NCBI GenBank assembly: GCA_002841545.1
Contig: PGZZ01000001.1
Coordinates: forward strand, 124,001-188,000
Length of the DNA stretch: 64,000 bases
Origin: Firmicutes bacterium HGW-Firmicutes-16
GTDB lineage: Bacteria > Bacillota > Clostridia > Oscillospirales > Oscillospiraceae
Direction: 5' to 3'
Made by a program: the position numbers and the translations under genes. The first letter of the stretch is position 1, and every line of letters begins with the position of its first letter. The notes under the pieces were generated by a model. The model ran no database searches, was not told the DNA's origin, and worked only from the letters and a program-made list of their open reading frames with translations. This document shows, piece after piece, positions 26,400 through 34,296 of the stretch.

Positions 26400-26840
26400 T
26401 CAGCTCTGCATACCACCAAAATTTTGACCCTGATTTTGACCCTGCGTCTGCTGATTAGCCTGCTTTTGCTGAGTCATGCCGGAGATGATCTGCGGAATTT
26501 TGTCGACTAGTGAAACAGCCGCCGCTGAATTCATCGGTAGCAGGGAAACGTCTTGTTTGTCAACAACAATTATACCGTCCGTGCAGAGCTTCGCACCAAG
26601 ACCGAGGGCTCCTGTTCCTGTATTTGCATTTGCGCCCATTCCAACGCCAGCCTGCCCCTTCATTGAAGCATTGCCACCGCCGTAGCCAACCGTGATCGAG
26701 ACAACAGGCAGGAAGGTTTTATCTCCCTGTATTACAGCTTTTCCAATTATACCCTCTCTCTGGGTGAAGTTCTCGAGACTGCGGAACAGGGAATCGACGT
26801 TTTCTGTAAGATTGGACTGGACTGAATTAGACTGATCCAT
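26400..26840 (-). CDS. gerW: Sporulation protein GerW/YtfJ (internal start)
   Basis: 146-residue GerW (YtfJ) homologue, a spore protein linked to germination. Core: REGIIGKAVIQGDKTFLPVVSITVGYGGG, then a Gly-rich stretch GVGMGANANTGTGALGLG and LCTDGIIVVDKQDVSLLPM, then a Gln-rich tail. An AAGGAG ribosome site 7 nt upstream of ATG 26840 lies inside the end of the DUF2953 coding part, in the same frame. GerW can therefore be made alone as well as fused. Confidence 0.8.
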   Translation of the reverse strand: MDQSNSVQSNLTENVDSLFRSLENFTQREGIIGKAVIQGDKTFLPVVSITVGYGGGNASMKGQAGVGMGANANTGTGALGLGAKLCTDGIIVVDKQDVSLLPMNSAAAVSLVDKIPQIISGMTQQKQANQQTQGQNQGQNFGGMQS

Positions 26841-27371
26841 GTTTTTTCTCCTTTTTCTTAATTTTGATTTGAGCAGAATCATATTTGAAACCGTTTTTCC
26901 GATGTTTAGCTTTGTTGCGGCATCGATCTTCAAATACTCATCTGCAGGCAGAAATTCGGGGATTTGCTCAAAGTGATCAATTTTGCCCACTGATCCAAGG
27001 ACTCCCAAAGCGGCTGATATTAGGCCTGTTGCGGCGAAACTGTTTAGGCCATAGCTAATCCTAACGTCCGTGTCGTGAAGAGCAAGGGCAGTAATAGTCC
27101 CGCCCTGCCCTTTTCGCTTTTTTAGAAAGCGGGACATGACCTCTCTGTCAAAGACAAAGACTGAAACGTAAGGACGCAGTTCTTTTATAACCGCATTTAT
27201 TTTTATATCCCGCAGCCAGACCATAGCGAGATGCATATCCGCGTCGGTGCTGTTAAAAATAAATTTGATGTTTAGCGGCTCGGAATATGCAAGGACGAGC
27301 AAAATCATCAATACTAAAAACAGGAACAATATAAAATACATATAAGTTACCCCAAGACTTATTTTTTTCAT
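26400..27371 (-). CDS. DUF2953-GerW continuous reading frame
   Basis: The first 177 codons encode a DUF2953-type protein: an N-terminal membrane helix (about 10-28), then the DTDVRISYGLNSFAATGL core, as in the ytfI-like gene that normally sits just upstream of gerW/ytfJ as a separate gene. Here no stop codon separates the two; translation runs through Leu-Arg-Lys-Arg-Arg-Lys-Asn into GerW. The whole product would be 323 residues, membrane-anchored. Start ATG 27371 is chosen over TTG 27395, though neither has a good ribosome site. See the internal gerW entry. Confidence 0.7.
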   Translation of the reverse strand: MKKISLGVTYMYFILFLFLVLMILLVLAYSEPLNIKFIFNSTDADMHLAMVWLRDIKINAVIKELRPYVSVFVFDREVMSRFLKKRKGQGGTITALALHDTDVRISYGLNSFAATGLISAALGVLGSVGKIDHFEQIPEFLPADEYLKIDAATKLNIGKTVSNMILLKSKLRKRRKNMDQSNSVQSNLTENVDSLFRSLENFTQREGIIGKAVIQGDKTFLPVVSITVGYGGGNASMKGQAGVGMGANANTGTGALGLGAKLCTDGIIVVDKQDVSLLPMNSAAAVSLVDKIPQIISGMTQQKQANQQTQGQNQGQNFGGMQS

Positions 27372-27403
27372 ATTTCGACGTATTAGCAGTAACAATATAT
27401 GTA

Positions 27404-27448
27404 ATTAAAAAAATATGTCCTGCCGTTATATTTACGGCGGGACATATT
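27404..27448 (-). terminator. Terminator of the hcp operon
   Basis: 13-14 bp stem with one G-U pair (27413-27426 with 27434-27447), followed on the minus strand by a T-run (27413-27407). Confidence 0.82.
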
Positions 27449-27464
27449 TATCGCTTAAATTTTG

Positions 27465-29090
27465 TTATTTTCCAAGAAAAAGCTCGATATCATCGTCTGC
27501 AGTACCGATTCCCGCTATGCCGAAGTTTTCGACCAGCACCTTTGCAACATTCGGCGAAAGGAAACCTGGGAGCGTGGGGCCGAGATGAATGTTCTTGACT
27601 CCAAGATAGAGAAGGGCAAGCAGCACGATGACGGCTTTCTGCTCATACCAACCGATATTATATACAATGGGGAGCTTGTTGATATCATCTAGACCGAAAA
27701 CCTCCTTGAGCTTGAGCGCAATCAGCGCAAGCGAATACGAGTCATTGCACTGGCCTGCGTCGAGAACTCTTGGAATCCCACCGATATCGCCGAGGTTCAG
27801 CTTGTTATAGCGATATTTTGCGCAGCCCGCTGTCAAAATCACAGTGTCCTTCGGAAGCTTTTCTGCAAATTCCGTATAGTATTCTCTGGATTTCATACGT
27901 CCGTCGCAGCCCGCCATAACAAAAAACTTTTTGATAGCGCCGGATTTCACCGCTTCCACTACCTTGTCGGCAAGAGCGAAAACCTGATCGTGCGCAAAAC
28001 CGCCGACTATACTGCCTGTTTCTATCTCCTCGGGTGTCGACAGCGTTTTTGCAAGCGCGATGAGCGGAGAGAAATCCTTTTTCCCGTTTTCATCCGCTAT
28101 AATGTGCGTGCAGCCGGGGAAGCCGGACGAGCCAGTTGTAAATATCCTCGCTCTAACCTCCTCGCTCCTCGGCGGAACAATGCAGTTCGTTGTGAAGAGT
28201 ATCGGCCCACGGAAGCTCTCAAACTCCGTGACCTGCTTCCACCATGCGTTACCGTAGTTACCTGCGAAGTTTTCATATTTTTTGAATGCAGGGTAGTAGT
28301 GCGCGGGCAGCATCTCACCGTGGGTGTAGACGTCAACCCCCGTGCCTCTTGTCTGCTCCAAAAGCTGTTCGAGGTCGGGAAGGTCGTGTCCGGAAATTAG
28401 TATTGCGGGATTCTTTCTTACGCCAATGTCCACAGTTGTGATTTCGGGCTTTCCGAATTTCGATGTGTTGGCTTCGTCAAGTAGCGCCATCACCTTTACG
28501 CCATACTCGCCTGTTTTAAGTGTCAGCGCAACGAGTTCATCCGCCGTTAGGGCGTCGTCCAGAGTTGCGGCGAGCGCTTCATAAATAAAGGCATAGATTG
28601 AAGGGTCTTCCTTGCCAAGGTTTTTCGCGTGCTCGGCATAGGCCGCCATACCCTTTATCCCATAGATAATCATTTCACGCAAAGAGCGCACATCCTCGTT
28701 CTCCGTTGAAAGCACACCGACTGAGGCTGCTTTTTCAAGCATTTCCTCTCTTGTGTTAGCGGTGAAGCTTGCACTGTCGTGCAGATTTTCCGCCTGTCCC
28801 TTAAGGGAATCCCTGAGGGTCATTAGCTTTCTAATTTGGGCCTCAATTGCGTCCGCATCAAAATTAGCGTTCGTGATGGTCATAAAAAGGCTGTTCAAGA
28901 CTTCGCCGTTCACGTCGCCTAATTTTTCAACATCCAGCTTTTCCTTAACGACCAGCTCTGAGGCGCCCTTGACAGTGTAAATCAAAAGATCCTGAAGCTT
29001 TGCAACCTCCTCGGTTTTTCCGCAGACACCGCGCATTTTGCAGCCGGTTCCTCCTGCAGTCTCTTGGCACTGAAAACAAAACATGCTCAT
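27465..29090 (-). CDS. hcp: Hybrid-cluster protein (hydroxylamine reductase)
   Basis: Reduces hydroxylamine to ammonia in vitro and acts in nitric oxide / nitrosative stress in anaerobes. Start: [17 protein letters not shown] with Cys at 5, 8, 17 and 23 binding the 4Fe-4S cluster. Hybrid-cluster ligands appear as [14 protein letters not shown] (His), [16 protein letters not shown] (Cys), GFPGCTHI (Cys), [10 protein letters not shown] (Cys). 541 residues. I chose ATG 29090, because GGAG lies 9 nt before it; the ATG at 29105 has no ribosome site. Second gene of an operon with a ferredoxin. Confidence 0.95.
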   Translation of the reverse strand: MSMFCFQCQETAGGTGCKMRGVCGKTEEVAKLQDLLIYTVKGASELVVKEKLDVEKLGDVNGEVLNSLFMTITNANFDADAIEAQIRKLMTLRDSLKGQAENLHDSASFTANTREEMLEKAASVGVLSTENEDVRSLREMIIYGIKGMAAYAEHAKNLGKEDPSIYAFIYEALAATLDDALTADELVALTLKTGEYGVKVMALLDEANTSKFGKPEITTVDIGVRKNPAILISGHDLPDLEQLLEQTRGTGVDVYTHGEMLPAHYYPAFKKYENFAGNYGNAWWKQVTEFESFRGPILFTTNCIVPPRSEEVRARIFTTGSSGFPGCTHIIADENGKKDFSPLIALAKTLSTPEEIETGSIVGGFAHDQVFALADKVVEAVKSGAIKKFFVMAGCDGRMKSREYYTEFAEKLPKDTVILTAGCAKYRYNKLNLGDIGGIPRVLDAGQCNDSYSLALIALKLKEVFGLDDINKLPIVYNIGWYEQKAVIVLLALLYLGVKNIHLGPTLPGFLSPNVAKVLVENFGIAGIGTADDDIELFLGK

Positions 29091-29128
29091 TTTAAAATTC
29101 TCCATTTAACAATTTATTATTTAGGACA

Positions 29129-29833
29129 TCAGTCCAGTATTTTTCCGTCAGTCGAGATAGTCACAACCTGCCAGGGAATCATTTTGTCGCTGTTTTTAAG
29201 GGCAAGCTTTACCGCACTTTCAATTCCGCCGCAGCAGGGAACTTCCATTCGCACGACTGTTACGCTCTTTATATCGTTCATCTTGATTATTTCGGTCAGC
29301 TTTACGCTGTAATCTGTATCGTCGAGTTTTGGGCAGCCAATCAGGGTTATCCTATTTTTGATAAATCTAATGTGGAAGTCGCCATAGGCGTAGGCCGAGC
29401 AGTCAGCGGCTATGAGCAGGTTAGCGCCTCTAAAGTACGGTGCGTTCACAGGCGCAAGCCTTATCTGTACCGGCCACTGGGAAAGGCGGCTTTGCGCTTC
29501 CTCCTGTGCAGTGCGAGGCTCAACACACTTTTCCGCATGCACAATACTCTTCGAGTGTGTTCCGGGACAGCCGCAGGGAAGTTCCGATTTGGAGGCCTCA
29601 TCCTTGCTCTTTTTCACGGCTTCTTCGTCAAAGGCCGGAGCTTCACGCTCCTCAAAGCTGATTGCGTTGACAGGGCAGACGGGCAGGCAGTTGCCAAGTC
29701 CGTCGCAGTAATCCTCGCGCATAAGCTTCGCCTTGCCGTTTACTATGGCTATCGCGCCCTCGTGGCAGGCATCGCTGCACAGACCGCAGCCTGTGCAAGC
29801 ATCTTCATTTATTTTAATTATCTTTCTAAGCAT
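29129..29833 (-). CDS. 4Fe-4S ferredoxin-domain partner of Hcp
   Basis: The N-terminal dicluster ferredoxin (about 1-60) reads CTGCGLCSDACHEG and a second set CDGLGNCLPVCPVN. A linker with CGCPG follows, then a C-terminal domain with a SAYAYGDFHIRFIKNR segment and GCPKLDD and EVPCCGG cysteine motifs. Proteins of this type are next to hcp in many clostridia and probably donate electrons to it. 234 residues. AAGGAG precedes the ATG. First gene of the operon. Confidence 0.85.
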   Translation of the reverse strand: MLRKIIKINEDACTGCGLCSDACHEGAIAIVNGKAKLMREDYCDGLGNCLPVCPVNAISFEEREAPAFDEEAVKKSKDEASKSELPCGCPGTHSKSIVHAEKCVEPRTAQEEAQSRLSQWPVQIRLAPVNAPYFRGANLLIAADCSAYAYGDFHIRFIKNRITLIGCPKLDDTDYSVKLTEIIKMNDIKSVTVVRMEVPCCGGIESAVKLALKNSDKMIPWQVVTISTDGKILD

Positions 29834-29871
29834 TGAGCTCTCTCCTTTTCTAAAAAAGTTAATTTGTTTTC

Positions 29872-29900
29872 TTGACTTTATGTTTTGAGTTTAATATCAT
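29872..29900 (+). promoter_or_regulatory. Promoter of the Crp/Fnr-family gene
   Basis: TTGACT, 17-bp spacer, TATCAT; start near 29907, only 8 nt before the palindrome at 29915. Confidence 0.65.
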
Positions 29901-29914
29901 TTAGGGAGAATGTA

Positions 29915-29930
29915 TGTTGTAATTACAACA
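29915..29930. promoter_or_regulatory. 16-bp perfect palindrome, probable Crp/Fnr-family (HcpR-like) site
   Basis: TGTTGTAATTACAACA between divergent hcp-operon and regulator genes. It is downstream of the regulator's own start (autorepression) and about 38-40 bp upstream of a minus-strand TATTAA -10 box (29896-29891), the position from which Crp/Fnr proteins activate. Binding is inferred. Confidence 0.7.
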
Positions 29931-29943
29931 AATCGGAGAGCAT

Positions 29944-30603
29944 ATGGAAAAACATTTCGAAATATTAAAAAGATGCGGACTTTTTGCAGGGATTGAAGAA
30001 ACAGAGCTTAAGTCACTGCTTTCCTGTCTGGCGGCAAAAACTGTACGCTTTGATAAAAACTGTATCGTTTTCAGGTGCGGAGAGGCAATCTCTAGCTTCG
30101 GCATTGTTCTTTCAGGACAGGTGCAGATTTATCAAGACGATTATTTTGGAAACAGAAGCATCCTTGGAAATGTTGGGCCTGGCGGTCTTTTCGGAGAATC
30201 GTTTGCCTTTGCCGAAATAAATGAGCTTCCGGTTAGCGTTATCACGCCGACCGAAAGCGAACTCATGTTTATTGACTGCGGCAGGCTCTCCTCACCCTGT
30301 GCTAATGCGTGCTCATTTCATAGCCGCCTGATACGAAACCTGATGAATATAATTGCGCGCAAAAACGTTACGCTTACGCAAAAAATCGAGTTCACCTCTA
30401 AACGAACGACTCGTGAAAAACTGCTTTCTTATCTTTCATCGGAAGCTCAGAAGGCCAAAAGCAACAGTTTCTCGATTCCCTTCAGCCGGCAGGAGCTTGC
30501 GGATTATCTGTCTGTCGACCGGAGTGCGATGTCCGCCGAGCTCGGCAGACTCAAGGATGACGGTGTACTTGATTTTCGGAAAAACCAATTTGAACTGTTG
30601 TAA
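29944..30603 (+). CDS. Crp/Fnr-family regulator, HcpR-like
   Basis: 219-residue regulator: N-terminal cyclic-nucleotide-type beta barrel (about 20-110, VLSGQVQIYQDD and GGLFGESFAF), dimer helix, then a Crp-type winged helix (SRQELADYLSVDRSAMSAELGRLKDDGVL, about 175-205). Cysteines at 11, 28, 40 and others in the N-terminal half give no clear Fe-S motif. Divergent from hcp, so a nitrosative-stress regulator (HcpR role) is likely. The gene carries GGAGAG before its ATG. Confidence 0.85.
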   Translation: MEKHFEILKRCGLFAGIEETELKSLLSCLAAKTVRFDKNCIVFRCGEAISSFGIVLSGQVQIYQDDYFGNRSILGNVGPGGLFGESFAFAEINELPVSVITPTESELMFIDCGRLSSPCANACSFHSRLIRNLMNIIARKNVTLTQKIEFTSKRTTREKLLSYLSSEAQKAKSNSFSIPFSRQELADYLSVDRSAMSAELGRLKDDGVLDFRKNQFELL

Positions 30604-30605
30604 AT

Positions 30606-30645
30606 AAAAATGACGGCCAGCTTTCGCTGTCCGTCATTTTTATTT
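30606..30645 (+). terminator. Terminator of the Crp/Fnr-family gene
   Basis: Long stem with one mismatch (30606-30621 with 30626-30641), TTTC loop and T-rich tail. Confidence 0.85.
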
Positions 30646-30675
30646 GTTGAGTCTGCTTATGAATGGCCGAATAGT

Positions 30676-32004
30676 TTACCCCTCTACATATCCCGTAAAA
30701 TCTGGATATGTAATCGCAACAGCGCTGCCGGTGGCATTGATTTTTATGGTCATGTCGTAGTTACAAGTGATGTTTGAAGGCGTTCCGCTGTTATCCATCG
30801 TCATATTGTAGACAACATTCATTTTAATAGATGAAAGTGAACCATCGTTCGCAATAAGTATTTCCATAGCCGTGTTTTTTATTTCAATTTTGGAGAACAT
30901 TGAGGCATCCAGACCGTATGACGATAAATCTATATTACTATATCCATCTGACGGGACAAGAGTATAGCGCGTACCGGCTGAGGTTTTGGTTGAGGAAATA
31001 GAATCAAGCATATAGAGCGGAAGCTCCGGCGCTTGTGTGGAGGAGGCGCTCTGTTCTAGCAACTCTAACATATCATCGCTGTCAAGAGCAGTTTTAATTT
31101 TCTGATCGCCGGTTTTCATGTAAAGGTAATTGTCCTTAATCCACATATCCACACTTTGAGTGACACCCGTTGTGGTATAATCCGAAAGCATCTCCATCTT
31201 GATATTGCTGTCATTGACGATAACTTTTATATTGCCTGATGTATTAATGGTTGAATTGACTGCCGGTATTGCCGTGCTTGCAAGAACCATGGTTCCTGTT
31301 AAAGACGCGTCTATAGCGGTGATGTCATTGCAGACCTTTTGTGCTTTGAGATAGGCTTTATAAACCGTAATCTTGTCGGAAAGCGCTTTTGCACTCGTCT
31401 GAGAGACCGCTCCGCTCGAAATAAGCTTATTCAGAAGCGTTGTGCTGCCGTCCTTCAAGTCCGTAGCAAGCGCCTGATACGAGATTGCGGCGGCGTGATC
31501 CCTGAGAAAGGTATCCGCGTCGAGGCTACTGCTGTAAATTCCGATGTTTTCGGCAAATGTCAGTGTATCGGTATATGTAAAATCTCCGCCGGACGCATCG
31601 CTGTAGCCCAGAGCTCGCAGAACGAGTGTACAAAACATCTGAGCACTGCACTTGTCTGACGCCCCGTAAGCAGTGGCTGACATGCCGTTTGTTAGCTTAT
31701 TCTGGTAAAGCCATGCGATATGTGGCGCCGCCCATTCGGGAACATCCGTAAAGGGATGGCTAATCGTTCTCTCGCTGTACTGAGACTTTGCTGTCGCTTC
31801 ACAGCCGAGCAGGCGGACCAGCATTACTGCGGCCTCGGTTCTGGAGGGTGCACGATCAAGATCAAAACCGGTGTCTGTGCCATTGAACATACCTAAAGTT
31901 TTAAGCTCCTGCGCGGAGTTGTCGTAAGTAGAGGCAAGCGCCGGGGTCAGCAGAATGGAAGCTGCGAGTAGAAAAACTAGTAATGTTCGACAAAATCTTT
32001 TCAT
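30676..32004 (-). CDS. Secreted SLH-domain protein
   Basis: Signal peptide at residues 1-24 (basic MKRFCR, hydrophobic LLVFLLAASILL, cleavage near ALAS). S-layer-homology repeats follow (about 25-200: LKTLGMFNGTDTGFDLDRAPSRTEAAVMLVRLLG and a FTDVPEWAAPHIAWLYQNKLTNG repeat), which anchor to cell-wall polymers. The C-terminal half (230-442) is a beta-rich region of alternating Thr/Ser/Asn strands, like DUF6612-type lipoprotein-carrier-fold domains, but not certain. ATG 32004 gives the signal peptide; upstream ATG choices add nothing useful. Confidence 0.85.
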   Translation of the reverse strand: MKRFCRTLLVFLLAASILLTPALASTYDNSAQELKTLGMFNGTDTGFDLDRAPSRTEAAVMLVRLLGCEATAKSQYSERTISHPFTDVPEWAAPHIAWLYQNKLTNGMSATAYGASDKCSAQMFCTLVLRALGYSDASGGDFTYTDTLTFAENIGIYSSSLDADTFLRDHAAAISYQALATDLKDGSTTLLNKLISSGAVSQTSAKALSDKITVYKAYLKAQKVCNDITAIDASLTGTMVLASTAIPAVNSTINTSGNIKVIVNDSNIKMEMLSDYTTTGVTQSVDMWIKDNYLYMKTGDQKIKTALDSDDMLELLEQSASSTQAPELPLYMLDSISSTKTSAGTRYTLVPSDGYSNIDLSSYGLDASMFSKIEIKNTAMEILIANDGSLSSIKMNVVYNMTMDNSGTPSNITCNYDMTIKINATGSAVAITYPDFTGYVEG

Positions 32005-32036
32005 TTTCAACAACCTTTCATGTGCGATGTGGACAG

Positions 32037-32065
32037 ATTGTACCATAATTTGGGATCTATGTCAA
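32037..32065 (-). promoter_or_regulatory. Promoter of the SLH gene
   Basis: Minus strand TTGACA (32065-32060), 17-bp spacer, TACAAT (32042-32037). Confidence 0.7.
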
Positions 32066-32079
32066 CGGTTACAATAAAT

Positions 32080-32099
32080 AAGGACTCTCTCGAGTCCTT
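32080..32099 (-). terminator. Terminator of the small 32109 gene
   Basis: 8-bp stem AAGGACTC/GAGTCCTT at 32080-32099, ahead of a T-rich minus-strand tail. Confidence 0.6.
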
Positions 32100-32108
32100 T
32101 CCGTTATG

Positions 32109-32324
32109 TTATAAAATAGTTCCGGCCAGCTTCTGATAATCATTTTGGATTTTTATTACCTTTACGCTGTGCGCTGAGAGACGTCGGTTAAGTAGGAACA
32201 ATTTCTGAGAGGAAAATGACACCTCCCGGCTGAGCAAAGAACTTCCCCTTTTGCGAGTCCGCCTGATAAACCACCAATGCCATTCGATTTTCGCCGCTAA
32301 AAAACAAAGCTTGAGTTTTTTCAT
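32109..32324 (-). CDS. Small basic protein, unknown function
   Basis: 71 residues, strongly basic with many Trp/Phe/Arg: KIEWHWWFIRRTRKRG near residues 12-27 and LLNRRLSAHSVKVIKI later. No signal peptide or full membrane span. AAGGATG 8 nt before ATG and a terminator just after the stop support a real gene. Similar short KIEWHWW-type proteins seem to recur in clostridia, but I cannot name a family. Monocistronic. Confidence 0.6.
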   Translation of the reverse strand: MKKLKLCFLAAKIEWHWWFIRRTRKRGSSLLSREVSFSSQKLFLLNRRLSAHSVKVIKIQNDYQKLAGTIL

Positions 32325-32489
32325 GGTGTTTTCATCCTTTGCATCATACTAGGACAAATTAGTCCCGTAATATACATATATCGCACTATTGAAGCGAAAT
32401 ATGTCGATAGATGCAAGAATGCAAAAATACATGCATTATGAGAAGAAAAGAGCCATAAAAAGGTGTTATTCTGGCATAATTGTAGACAA

Positions 32490-32936
32490 TTAGATGTAGA
32501 ACATATCTGAACCAGCCGAGGAATTCATCTCGGCCTCATTCGTCAGCTCTTCGAGCGTCACCTTCGCAAGCGCATCTATGACAAAGCCGTCCAGAACATC
32601 GAATACACTCTGCCGCATCGCTTTATCAATTTCAGGTGCCTTTTCGGCGACCGTGTCTTCAGTCTTCTCGAAAAGTGAACTTTCAACCGATGATAGAACC
32701 TCATAGGCAGTAATCTTGTTAGGAGAACGTGAAAGAAGATAGCCGCCCTGCGCGCCCTTAACCGAGACCACAAGCCCCCCGCGCTTAAGCAGGGAAAATA
32801 CTTGCTCCAGATATATCTTTGATATTCCGAGCTTATCGGAAATGCTAACAGCTGTTATATATTCCCCGCTGCCGTACTGCTGAGCCATACAGACAGCCGC
32901 TGCCAGCGCATAACGCCCTTTTGTAGAAATCCTCAT
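32490..32936 (-). CDS. Rrf2-family transcriptional regulator, CymR-like
   Basis: 148-residue Rrf2 winged-helix regulator: MRISTKGRYALAAAVCMAQQYG, then ITAVSISDKLGISKIYLEQVFSLLKRGGLV (recognition region) and VKGAQGGYLLSR (wing). The three conserved cysteines that hold the Fe-S cluster of IscR are missing, which points to the CymR-like group that senses cysteine status with CysK. It is divergent from cysK. ATG 32936 follows GGAGG. The true N-terminus is MRIS, typical of the family. Confidence 0.85.
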   Translation of the reverse strand: MRISTKGRYALAAAVCMAQQYGSGEYITAVSISDKLGISKIYLEQVFSLLKRGGLVVSVKGAQGGYLLSRSPNKITAYEVLSSVESSLFEKTEDTVAEKAPEIDKAMRQSVFDVLDGFVIDALAKVTLEELTNEAEMNSSAGSDMFYI

Positions 32937-32965
32937 ACATGCCTCCGATAAATTATCTAAACCCT

Positions 32966-32976
32966 GCATATCATAC
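32966..32976 (+). promoter_or_regulatory. GCATATCATAC motif in the Rrf2 leader
   Basis: 11-bp motif identical to that at the metY start (36862-36872, opposite strand) and close to that at the cysK start (33102-33112). Candidate Rrf2 site. Confidence 0.45.
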
Positions 32977-32994
32977 AGTAATAGTATGTAATAA

Positions 32995-33023
32995 ATGATA
33001 TATTATATGCGTCACCTTGTCAA
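32995..33023 (-). promoter_or_regulatory. Promoter of the Rrf2 gene
   Basis: Minus strand TTGACA (33023-33018), 17-bp spacer, TATCAT (33000-32995). ATAGTAT elements abut it at 33023 and lie downstream at 32981. Confidence 0.65.
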
Positions 33024-33070
33024 TAGTATATAAATCATATAGTATTTATACCTTATTTTTGAAAACACTA

Positions 33071-33099
33071 TTGACAGATCAGGTTCCTAGGCATACTAT
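33071..33099 (+). promoter_or_regulatory. Promoter of cysK
   Basis: TTGACA, 17-bp spacer, TACTAT. ATACTAT (33093-33099) overlaps the -10 box, and ATAGTAT copies lie upstream at 33023 and 33039. Confidence 0.75.
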
Positions 33100-33101
33100 G
33101 T

Positions 33102-33112
33102 GTATATCATAT
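33102..33112 (+). promoter_or_regulatory. Candidate Rrf2/CymR operator at the cysK start point
   Basis: GTATATCATAT matches GCATATCATAC in 9 of 11 positions and begins exactly 2 nt after the -10 box, the same spacing as in the metY promoter. Confidence 0.5.
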
Positions 33113-33157
33113 CATGCATATATGATTTATATGTTAATAATAATTGGAGGTAATATT

Positions 33158-34090
33158 ATGACAAAAGTTTATAAGAGCCTGACGGAACTTATAGGAAATA
33201 CACCCCTTTTGGAGCTTTCGAATTACGAGAAGAAGCACGGACTTAAGGCGACTATCGTTGCTAAGCTCGAATACTTCAATCCCGCGGGAAGCGTCAAGGA
33301 CAGAATTGCCAAGGCGATGATTAACGATGCGGAGGAAAAGGGCATTTTGAAGCCCAACTCAGTCATCATTGAGCCGACAAGCGGCAACACAGGCATTGGT
33401 CTTGCTTCCGTCGCCGCTACGCGCGGCTACCGTATCATCCTCACGATGCCCGAAACGATGAGCGTCGAGCGCAGAAACCTTTTGAAGGCATATGGTGCAG
33501 AGCTCGTTCTGACAGAAGGCGCAAAGGGAATGCCCGGCGCTATTGCAAAGGCCAATGAGCTTGCAGATGAAATTCCCAATTCCTTTTTACCCGGACAATT
33601 TACAAACCCCGCAAACCCCGCCGTTCACAAAGCTACTACAGGTCCCGAAATCTGGGAGGATACCGAGGGGAAGGTTGATTTCTTCGTTGCCGGCATAGGT
33701 ACCGGCGGTACGATTACTGGCGTCGGCGAATACCTGAAATCAAAGAACCCGAACATCAAAATAATCGCCGTCGAGCCAGACGCCTCCCCCGTTTTGTCGG
33801 AAGGCAAGGCCGGCCCGCATAAGATTCAGGGCATAGGCGCGGGCTTCGTGCCCGATGTTTTAAACACCAATATCTACGACGAGATTATCCGCGTTAAGAA
33901 CGAGGATGCCTTCGAAGTGGGACGCGAGCTTTCAAAAACCGACGGTCTGCTCATCGGTATCTCCTCAGGTGCCGCCGTCTGGGCCGCAGCCGAGCTTGCC
34001 AAACGTCCTGAAAACGAGGGCAAAACCATCGTAGCCCTGCTTGCGGACACCGGCGAGCGCTATCTTTCAACACCACTCTTCTCCGAATAA
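33158..34090 (+). CDS. cysK: Cysteine synthase A (O-acetylserine sulfhydrylase)
   Basis: Makes cysteine from O-acetylserine and sulfide. PLP-binding Lys47 lies in NPAGSVKDR, substrate loop [10 protein letters not shown] follows (near 75), and the phosphate-binding [10 protein letters not shown] near residue 177. 310 residues as usual. ATG 33158 follows GGAGG; longer starts would place the promoter inside the gene. Divergent from an Rrf2/CymR-like gene; in Bacillus CymR acts with CysK, so this pair probably forms a cysteine-sensing switch. Confidence 0.95.
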   Translation: MTKVYKSLTELIGNTPLLELSNYEKKHGLKATIVAKLEYFNPAGSVKDRIAKAMINDAEEKGILKPNSVIIEPTSGNTGIGLASVAATRGYRIILTMPETMSVERRNLLKAYGAELVLTEGAKGMPGAIAKANELADEIPNSFLPGQFTNPANPAVHKATTGPEIWEDTEGKVDFFVAGIGTGGTITGVGEYLKSKNPNIKIIAVEPDASPVLSEGKAGPHKIQGIGAGFVPDVLNTNIYDEIIRVKNEDAFEVGRELSKTDGLLIGISSGAAVWAAAELAKRPENEGKTIVALLADTGERYLSTPLFSE

Positions 34091-34114
34091 TTTCTTGTTT
34101 CTAGTCTCTCGCCA

Positions 34115-34146
34115 ATAAGGGGCAGCTCGAAAGAGTTGCTCCTTAT
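34115..34146 (+). terminator. Terminator of cysK
   Basis: 14-bp stem with two G-U pairs (34115-34128 with 34133-34146), GAAA loop; the T-tail is short. Confidence 0.65.
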
Positions 34147-34296
34147 CGGTTTCTCGAAATAGACCTGAGTCTGAAAATAATGAGCAGCTGCGGGTTGAAT
34201 TCATATATTTAAAATGCTATTATGAATGTTAAGATTCATGGATAAACTAGTCGGGCGGGCAAGAAATTCGCCTGTCGGAAAACTGGAGAACATCAG

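Noticed and set aside
33017-33157. N-terminal extension of cysK
   Set aside because: The promoter and start point fall inside it; GGAGG and ATG 33158 give the normal cysteine synthase N-terminus.
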